A stretch of DNA of 64,000 nt. Origin: Schistosoma haematobium. Its lineage: Eukaryota; Platyhelminthes; Trematoda; Strigeidida; Schistosomatidae. The notes below the pieces were generated by a model, which had not been told where the DNA came from, did no database searches, and worked only from the letters and a program-made list of their open reading frames with translations. The stretch covers positions 3,415,301 to 3,479,300 of the forward strand of contig NC_067198.1 in assembly GCF_000699445.3 (NCBI RefSeq), read 5' to 3'. The first letter of the stretch is position 1. Each line of letters begins with the position of its first letter. The translations under genes were made by a program, and so were the position numbers. Of the stretch, positions 61,101 to 64,000 are shown in pieces.

Positions 61101-62628
61101 TCGAACCCAGTACCTATAAGTCTCGTGCGGCGGCACTTAACCTATAGACCACTGAGCCGGTCGGCATTCAATGGTGTTAATGTCTGACTTCAATCAACCC
61201 ACGAAATCGCGCAACTGTCCACCATTGTATTCAGTGGGCAACTGCCTCATTTGTTTTAAGCTTCAAGTTTTTAATGTTACATTATCGGGTAAAACAGCCG
61301 AGTAGCCTATATTTGGGTTTCATTTTAGTTGCAACACATCAGTAAAACGCACGCAAAATATTCAGAAGACTAGTTCTCATCATGAGGTTTGAATTTACGT
61401 CGTCCATAGTGATATTCAGAGGTGTTAACATTAACTTCAATTCAAAACCGTTAAACCAAGCCTTCACATCTATGTCGTACGGTACGCATTCTATGCAGTC
61501 AGGTTTATAAACTTGTCAGAGATTATCAATTGTTCTTAACAGTTACCGTTTCTTCTGAAAATAATTGAGTACAACATTTGAAAACGTTTTCAACTATTGA
61601 TACTGCTCACGAGTTACATTCGTTACTGGTTAATTTCGTATGGACTACCATTAAAAATCACGAAGTAGTAGATAGATGATTTGTCTTGGTTTAAGGCTGC
61701 TTGAAACCACTTCCCAAAGACTCTGTGAGGGACTCACTTAATAACTTTCAGGTCTCGCAGAGAACTACTGGCCATTAAAACCAGTAAATCATCATCCAAT
61801 GATGTAATTTCAACTTTATTAAGTTTGTGTGTTATAGCGTTACTGTGGTGTATACTGCTTACGCTGACAGATATAAGTAGTGTGTGGGAGCAATCGGAAG
61901 TAGAATGTCTGTCGCCAGAAGACTGAATTAAGGAGACCAGGAAGGGAAACGGAAAGCAATTGGGATAACAATAGAATTAGAAGAATGATAAATTATGTAA
62001 AAGACAACTGATGACAGATGTGTAAATAATGAATGTAATGTATGATTTTCCTATTTTACGGAAACAATAAATTGGTTTTCCCCAGGGTTGGATGGAAAAT
62101 CCTGGTGAGCGGCCTATCCTCCTCCACAAGGAGTAACAGGCGTAATTAAGTAAGTAAGTAAGTTTATGTTCATTACATTTAGTGCAGTCCTGAGGACACC
62201 GTTGCAAGGGGCCTATATCCGTCAGTATAAGCAGCATACACCACATTACGATCATCTAGCTGTTTCATTTCAATCTGGTCTGCATGCTATTCATAAACTG
62301 GATGACGCTGAAATTATTCAGTCAGAAGCTGATTTAGTGGTTCTATTAGTTAAACATTCACTACAAGACCCTATAGTCATTGGTTGGTATTTTTGATCAT
62401 TGTCATACAGAACAAATGTCCACAACTCTCTGATTTTCAATAGTATCTCCAACTGAAATGAATCAGTAACAAATAAAAACTAATTTCCACAAAACTCTTT
62501 AAAATAATCATTTCATTTTAATTCTTTTTTTGTTTTGTTTTCAGATATCACCACATGTAACTGATATGAATGCTGCTGTAGCGAAACATGCAAAAATAGC
62601 TCTATCTGTTATCACTTGGCAACCTTAA
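43113..62628 (+). CDS. RSPH14: Radial spoke head 14 homologue, armadillo-repeat axonemal protein (9 exons)
   Basis: Exons: 43113-43205, 45605-45710, 45755-45841, 45876-46090, 46130-46278, 53785-53901, 57571-57682, 60789-60851, 62545-62628. All introns are GT/AG and phases agree, giving 341 residues, close to the roughly 350 of vertebrate RSPH14. Family landmarks in order: [40 protein letters not shown] with [86 protein letters not shown]; and the end [11 protein letters not shown]. Armadillo repeats form a helical scaffold; family members belong to flagellar and ciliary radial spokes. An upstream in-frame ATG at 43068 could add 15 residues. Introns 2-4 are 44, 34 and 39 nt; intron 5 is 7.5 kb. 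Confidence 0.9.
43385..43450. repeat. MITE fragment (possible)
   Basis: A short stretch with CAATCAGATAT resembles the internal part of the MITE at 11078-11329 (around 11095-11150). It is too short to be certain. Confidence 0.35.
43795..44880 (-). mobile_element. CR1-like LINE, RT C-terminal half, in RSPH14 intron 1
   Basis: The minus strand gives RT segments with small frame breaks: about 44710-44590 ([11 protein letters not shown] type), 44590-44393 with [20 protein letters not shown], and an open 162-codon C-terminal part (44283-43795) with [12 protein letters not shown] and [14 protein letters not shown] and the terminal VDIFKTRLD motif. The C-terminus is similar to that of the 3566-6430 element but clearly diverged from it. 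It is 5'-truncated. Confidence 0.85.
44881..45604. other. RSPH14 intron 1 segment, nothing recognised
   Basis: No supportable gene or repeat was seen between the CR1 remnant and exon 2. Confidence 0.5.
46494..46505. repeat. RTE target site duplication, left
   Basis: GATACCTCCATA, identical to 49717-49728; it immediately abuts the GTAAGTAAGTA-type tail of the element (read on minus). Confidence 0.92.
46506..49716 (-). mobile_element. Full-length RTE-clade LINE (SR2-like), 3211 bp
   Basis: The element is flanked by a perfect 12 bp duplication (46494-46505 and 49717-49728), ends 3' in tandem GTAA-type repeats as RTE elements do, and keeps a GC-rich 5' leader. It contains one long reading frame (49531-46562). 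It sits antisense in RSPH14 intron 5 and is the best reference for the other RTE fragments in the window. SR2-like naming comes from recall of schistosome RTE elements. Confidence 0.93.
46562..49531 (-). pseudogene. RTE polyprotein: APE endonuclease and reverse transcriptase, point-inactivated
   Basis: From the ATG at 49531 a single frame of 989 sense-length codons runs to 46562 without any frameshift. It is broken by in-frame stops at 49441-49439, 49432-49430, 49411-49409, 49168-49166, 48817-48815, 48274-48272 and 47629-47627. The endonuclease shows [10 protein letters not shown] and [11 protein letters not shown] shows [21 protein letters not shown] and the catalytic LDFADD; the C-terminus shows [12 protein letters not shown]. 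At several of the stops the residue expected from other RTE copies is Trp, Arg or Gln, as single-base changes would give. The product would copy RNA at a nicked target, but this copy cannot make it. Confidence 0.9.
49717..49728. repeat. RTE target site duplication, right
   Basis: GATACCTCCATA at the 5' boundary of the full-length element. Confidence 0.92.
50430..51385 (+). mobile_element. RTE LINE deletion derivative with both ends
   Basis: A 5' leader segment (50440-50510, CTAGAGTTACTGCCGGTCC) is followed after a short gap by the RT C-terminal half (about 50600-51330, with [20 protein letters not shown] in frame) and the GGCGTAAGTA tail near 51370. About 2.2 kb between leader and late RT is missing. 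It is inverted relative to the full copy 0.7 kb away in the same intron. Confidence 0.82.
52430..52530 (-). repeat. tRNA-like SINE head, unclassified
   Basis: On the minus strand a box B-like GGTTCGATTCC (about 52492-52482) is preceded by a box A-like TCTCAGAGTTTTAGT (about 52530-52515). The sequence around it is not an intact tRNA. A decayed SINE is the simplest reading. Confidence 0.4.
52781..52997. mobile_element. Fold-back pair of family B hammerhead SINEs
   Basis: The left arm (52781-52863) is the 3' part of a minus-oriented SINE and the right arm (about 52913-52997) is the same segment in plus orientation. Both outer ends read CACTAGT-type sequence. Arms of about 83 bp are nearly complementary and flank a spacer of about 50 bp that contains the GAATCTCGCG block and one 5' hammerhead half (GCACTGCTTAGGAG). 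It lies in RSPH14 intron 5. Confidence 0.85.
53330..53525 (+). mobile_element. Hammerhead SINE (family B), with tRNA-like head
   Basis: Complete head: box A-like GGCTCAGTGGTTCAG (53331-53345) and box B GGTTCGAATCC (53382-53392). Hammerhead and tail ending CATGATCTCAATC follow. The core has lost GAG from CTGAGGAG and carries AAGAAAC for CGAAAC, so it should not cleave. It lies in RSPH14 intron 5, 260 bp before exon 6. Confidence 0.85.
53932..54214. mobile_element. MITE-like element, copy 2
   Basis: A 283 bp unit has terminal inverted repeats of about 24 bp; the inner part GAGACTATAATTTATG is perfectly mirrored by CATAAATTATAGTCTC at the right end, and both outer ends are AATATT. No coding capacity. 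Internal sequence is shared with 11078-11329. Target duplication could not be assigned with confidence. It starts 30 bp into RSPH14 intron 6. Confidence 0.75.
54440..55975 (-). mobile_element. Ty3/gypsy LTR retrotransposon remnant (3' part)
   Basis: Integrase coding (55969-55215) is followed on the minus strand by about 590 bp of untranslated sequence. A G-rich run (AAGGGGGGG, read on minus near 54618-54626) then occupies the place of a polypurine tract. The sequence after it (from about 54615 leftwards) may be LTR. No second LTR, gag, protease or RT was found. It is antisense to RSPH14 in intron 6. Confidence 0.7.
55215..55969 (-). pseudogene. Gypsy-type integrase, C-terminal fragment, frameshifted
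   Basis: Two overlapping frames (55969-55781 and 55862-55215) together cover the integrase core and C-terminal region. [13 protein letters not shown] contains the first catalytic Asp and [15 protein letters not shown] the catalytic Glu; the part carrying the second Asp lies around the frameshift. The chromodomain-like or GPY/F-type end reads EGPFKVV and YIIDKNG. Integrase would insert element cDNA; this copy is broken. Confidence 0.85.
56020..56440. repeat. Penelope-like element fragments in inverted arrangement
   Basis: Positions 56030-56110 resemble the 3' coding end of the Penelope-like element in plus orientation (GTGTAAAAGAGTGTATAC). Positions 56130-56230 match its GIY-YIG segment and 56230-56430 its flanking repeat in minus orientation. 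All parts are decayed. Confidence 0.65.
56638..56818 (+). mobile_element. Sm-alpha-type hammerhead SINE (family A), complete copy
   Basis: The unit is bounded by a perfect 15 bp inverted repeat (GGATAGTGGCTAGCA and its complement at 56804-56818). It has a box B GGTTCGAGTCC (56713-56723), a box A-like region near 56675-56690, and a hammerhead in the 3' part. The arrangement matches the known schistosome Sm-alpha retroposons. It lies in RSPH14 intron 6, sense. Confidence 0.9.
56750..56800 (+). ncRNA. Hammerhead ribozyme (Sm-alpha type)
   Basis: The core CTGACGA (56760-56766) and GAAA (56781-56784) are intact. Stem II is GTCC/AGAC with one mismatch. Stem III is the short ACGTATGT. Predicted cleavage is after GTC at 56792. 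Stem I pairs ATCCA (56754-56758) with TGGAT (56794-56798), with a C/T mismatch at the junction pair. Sm-alpha ribozymes are known to self-cleave; this copy probably has reduced activity. Confidence 0.85.
57840..58045 (-). mobile_element. Hammerhead SINE (family B), minus, decayed
   Basis: Order on minus: tRNA-like head (box B decayed near 57968-57958), hammerhead, and tail ending at GTGACTCATGATC near 57846. The GAAAC block is changed (GAATTGG), so no activity is expected. It lies in RSPH14 intron 7. Confidence 0.82.
58140..58300 (+). mobile_element. Hammerhead SINE (family B), plus
   Basis: Starts within the head (GGATTCGAATC, 58170-58180) and runs through the hammerhead to the tail around GATGATCTTAACC. 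It is inverted relative to the copy at 57840-58045 and to the one at 58600-58890. Confidence 0.85.
58196..58242 (+). ncRNA. Hammerhead ribozyme, best-preserved family B core
   Basis: The core CTGAGGA (58203-58209) fits CUGANGA because position 7 is free, and GAAA is at 58225-58228. Stem III ACGTCCGT and the GTC cleavage triplet (58234-58236) are present. Stem I retains ACTG/CAGT (four pairs), then a mismatch. Stem II has one mismatch (GCCC/GGAC). Confidence 0.78.
58600..58890 (-). mobile_element. Hammerhead SINE (family B), minus, with long 5' part
   Basis: On minus: a 5' segment (58890-58720) shared with 58085-58140 and 61180-61250, then a tRNA-like head with box B GGTTCGAGTCC-like sequence (about 58676-58666), then the hammerhead at 58655-58608. 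CTGA is altered to CCGA in the core. The 3' tail is truncated at GGAAGCACTGG. Confidence 0.82.
59505..59679 (-). mobile_element. Sm-alpha-type hammerhead SINE (family A), minus
   Basis: Ends read GATAGTGGCTAGC and AGTAGCCACTAGC. On minus it has a box B-like GGATTCGAGTTC (about 59613-59602) and a hammerhead at about 59575-59524 with GACGAG but CUGA altered, and AGAAAC for CGAAAC. It is a decayed second copy 2.7 kb from the first, in opposite orientation. Confidence 0.82.
60150..60470. repeat. Unclassified interspersed repeat, copy 2
   Basis: Collinear with 30770-31095 over about 310 bp (see shared blocks there). It lies in RSPH14 intron 7. Confidence 0.7.
60945..61255 (-). mobile_element. Hammerhead SINE (family B), minus, nearly full length
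   Basis: On minus: 5' segment from about 61250, box A-like GGCTCAGTGGTCTATAGG (61157-61140 region), box B GGGTTCGAACC (about 61112-61102), hammerhead 61083-61028 with CTGAGGA core and GAAAC intact but ATC in place of GTC, then the tail. It lies in RSPH14 intron 8. Confidence 0.85.
62075..62165 (+). mobile_element. RTE LINE 3' terminal fragment
   Basis: Last codons and tail of the RTE family (GTTGGATGGAAAATCCTGG to GGCGTAATTAAGTAAGTAAG). It ends 20 bp before an open frame discussed as a possible cryptic exon. Confidence 0.82.
62228..62387 (+). other. Open segment in RSPH14 intron 8, possible cryptic exon
   Basis: A frame open from 62166 to a stop at 62396 contains [20 protein letters not shown] and VKHSLQDPI, which is armadillo-like in composition. 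Phase-0 acceptors (after CAG/AAG near 62226-62235) and a weak GT after 62384 exist, so it could be spliced between exons 8 and 9. The family's length and C-terminal spacing fit better without it. Confidence 0.3.
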
Positions 62629-62904
62629 TTCCCCTTCCACACCGCCTCACCCCACCCCCGAAAAAACTATAGTTAATAAGACACAATGAAAAAAAAAACA
62701 AAAAACAAACGGAATGTTTACGTATACTTTCATAATATTTCGTTTATCATATAGTGAGATCTCTCTTATAGGGTAATACAGTTCTAATGAGAGTAAAATA
62801 CCGTCTAATATATTTCTTCATTAATGTATGCATCAGATTATCTATAATAATATAATTCATTTTATGTGATATAATGAGATTATTATTATCACCATCATCA
62901 GAAA

Positions 62905-63045
62905 GAGGGTTTGTGGAGATTATAGTGATTTAATAGTTGAGATCATAAATCAATTAAAGATAGATCATCATGGAAAACCTGGAAGGATTAAACGGTTGTT
63001 TCGTCTCAGTATGGGACTCTTCAGCAGTACGCATCCACGATAAGA
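62905..63045 (-). mobile_element. Hammerhead SINE (family B), 5'-truncated
   Basis: Only the tail and hammerhead half remain on minus (GAAGAGTCCCATACTGAG ... GAAACAACCG). The core is CTGAAGA with the pairing stems decayed. It is downstream of RSPH14. Confidence 0.75.
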
Positions 63046-63061
63046 TTGTTTCAAATCTGAG

Positions 63062-63613
63062 TATTCATCAAGTTATTCTTGTTTACGTGAAAAATTGAAC
63101 AGTGATTTCATTAAATGTTGGCTGCAGTTTAGATAACGTAGTTTTTTTCTTTTAAAAAAAGCCTATTTTAAAGTGGTCAATATTGGAGAATGATCAAGTA
63201 TTCTCATTCGTAATAAAAAAGTACATACAAGAGATTAGGTACTTTGAGAATATTCAAACATTAAAATATGAAGACTGAAGTATTCATAAGTTATGGCATA
63301 TTCACTAGTTAGCTTGGTTTTAACCAGCTTTAATTGTATCTAACTTCATTCATTCACATTTTGATAAGTCTTGCTAATTGAACGCTAGATTCGATTTCCA
63401 AGCTCTTCTAGTAACCCCTAGGCTAAATCTGCACAGTGAATTGGACATGAAAGAAAAGGTGCAAGATATACGACGAGCACTTTACCCCAAAGCTCCCATT
63501 TAGTACAGAAAATCTAGGGTTTCTATAGTATTTTAGATGTCCTTGGGTTTCTTCAAAATTCTGAAATGCCACTAAACATAATAGCAGTATAAGTAATCAT
63601 TCAATCAGAAACT
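63062..63613. other. Downstream of RSPH14, nothing recognised
   Basis: No gene or repeat could be supported here; a diverged earlier unit of the 255 bp-period repeat may lie around 63360-63480. Confidence 0.4.
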
Positions 63614-63991
63614 CGACATTTGACTTTTCACTTTCTTGATATTTCTGGCTAAACTTCAAGTGAACACTCATTGGACAAAATGCTTCATAGTTTTTCTTGA
63701 GCCTTTCTTGTGTTTTTGCGAGTAGTTTTCTGGATCACCCCCTTACAGTATCATCAATCGAAAGTGAAATACCTGGTGGCAGGAGGCTAAGATGATCAAA
63801 CAAAAGAGAACGAGAACAGAGTGTGATTAGTGTAGGAACAAAAGAACAATAAAGTCTGAGATGATTGACTGACATTTTGCAAATGTCTTGATGTTTCTGG
63901 CAAAATTTCTATTGAAGCCTGATTGAATAAGATGTTTTTCAGTGTATTTAGAGCCTTTGTTGGGTTTTTTTTTCGAGTAGTTTTCTGGATC
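63614..63991. repeat. Two tandem direct repeats of about 120 bp, period about 255 bp
   Basis: Unit 1 (63614-63736) and unit 2 (63871-63991) share TTGATRTTTCTGGC, GACAAAATGCTT/ATAAGATGTTT, GAGCCTTT and the strictly identical CGAGTAGTTTTCTGGATC apart from the first base. The second unit reaches the window edge, so a longer array may continue beyond it. Confidence 0.65.
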
Positions 63992-64000
63992 TTCTCAACA

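Noticed and set aside
1..64000. CRISPR arrays, operons, Shine-Dalgarno sites, prophage
   Set aside because: The introns, LINEs and SINEs show a eukaryotic chromosome; no spaced direct repeats of CRISPR type are present.

Overview
This 64 kb window looks like nuclear DNA of a schistosome-like trematode (blood fluke). The evidence is AT-rich sequence, genes with 27-44 nt micro-introns beside multi-kilobase introns, and mobile DNA of schistosome type: RTE (SR2-like) and CR1-like LINEs, a Penelope-like element, a Ty3/gypsy remnant and tRNA-derived SINEs carrying hammerhead ribozymes. The species cannot be fixed from the sequence alone. Exon structures below were derived by hand from reading frame, GT/AG sites, phase and recalled family similarity; no search was run.

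Two host genes lie head to head. On the minus strand (34741 down to 10680) is a UBASH3/TULA/Sts-family gene of ten exons and 789 codons: UBA domain, degenerate 2H-phosphoesterase region, SH3-like domain split by an insert, Ser/Asn-rich linker, and a histidine-phosphatase domain with its catalytic residues present. On the plus strand (43113 to 62628) is a radial-spoke/armadillo gene, RSPH14 (RTDR1), of nine exons and 341 codons, expected in flagellar axonemes. About 8.4 kb separates the two starts and holds CR1-like debris and one unrecognised coding-like remnant.

Most of the rest is mobile DNA. Region 1-6700 is an old antisense RTE copy, broken at 3566-6430 by a CR1-like element. Region 6700-10525 is mostly unrecognised AT-rich DNA with one SINE. 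The UBASH3 introns hold RTE ends, tRNA-derived SINEs, a MITE and, at 18.3-24.1 kb, a Penelope-like element whose GIY-YIG coding region is split by a MULE-type DNA transposon. The RSPH14 introns hold an antisense CR1-like copy, a full-length 3.2 kb RTE with a perfect 12 bp target duplication, an RTE deletion derivative, a gypsy integrase fragment, and a dense cluster of hammerhead-bearing SINEs in alternating orientation, one of them a long fold-back.

The items most worth follow-up are the two hammerhead SINE families and the fold-back copy, the MULE/Penelope nest, loss of both 2H histidines in UBASH3 with a split SH3, the twin perfect palindromes just upstream of the UBASH3 start codon, and an unrecognised decayed reading frame at 38678-39085.
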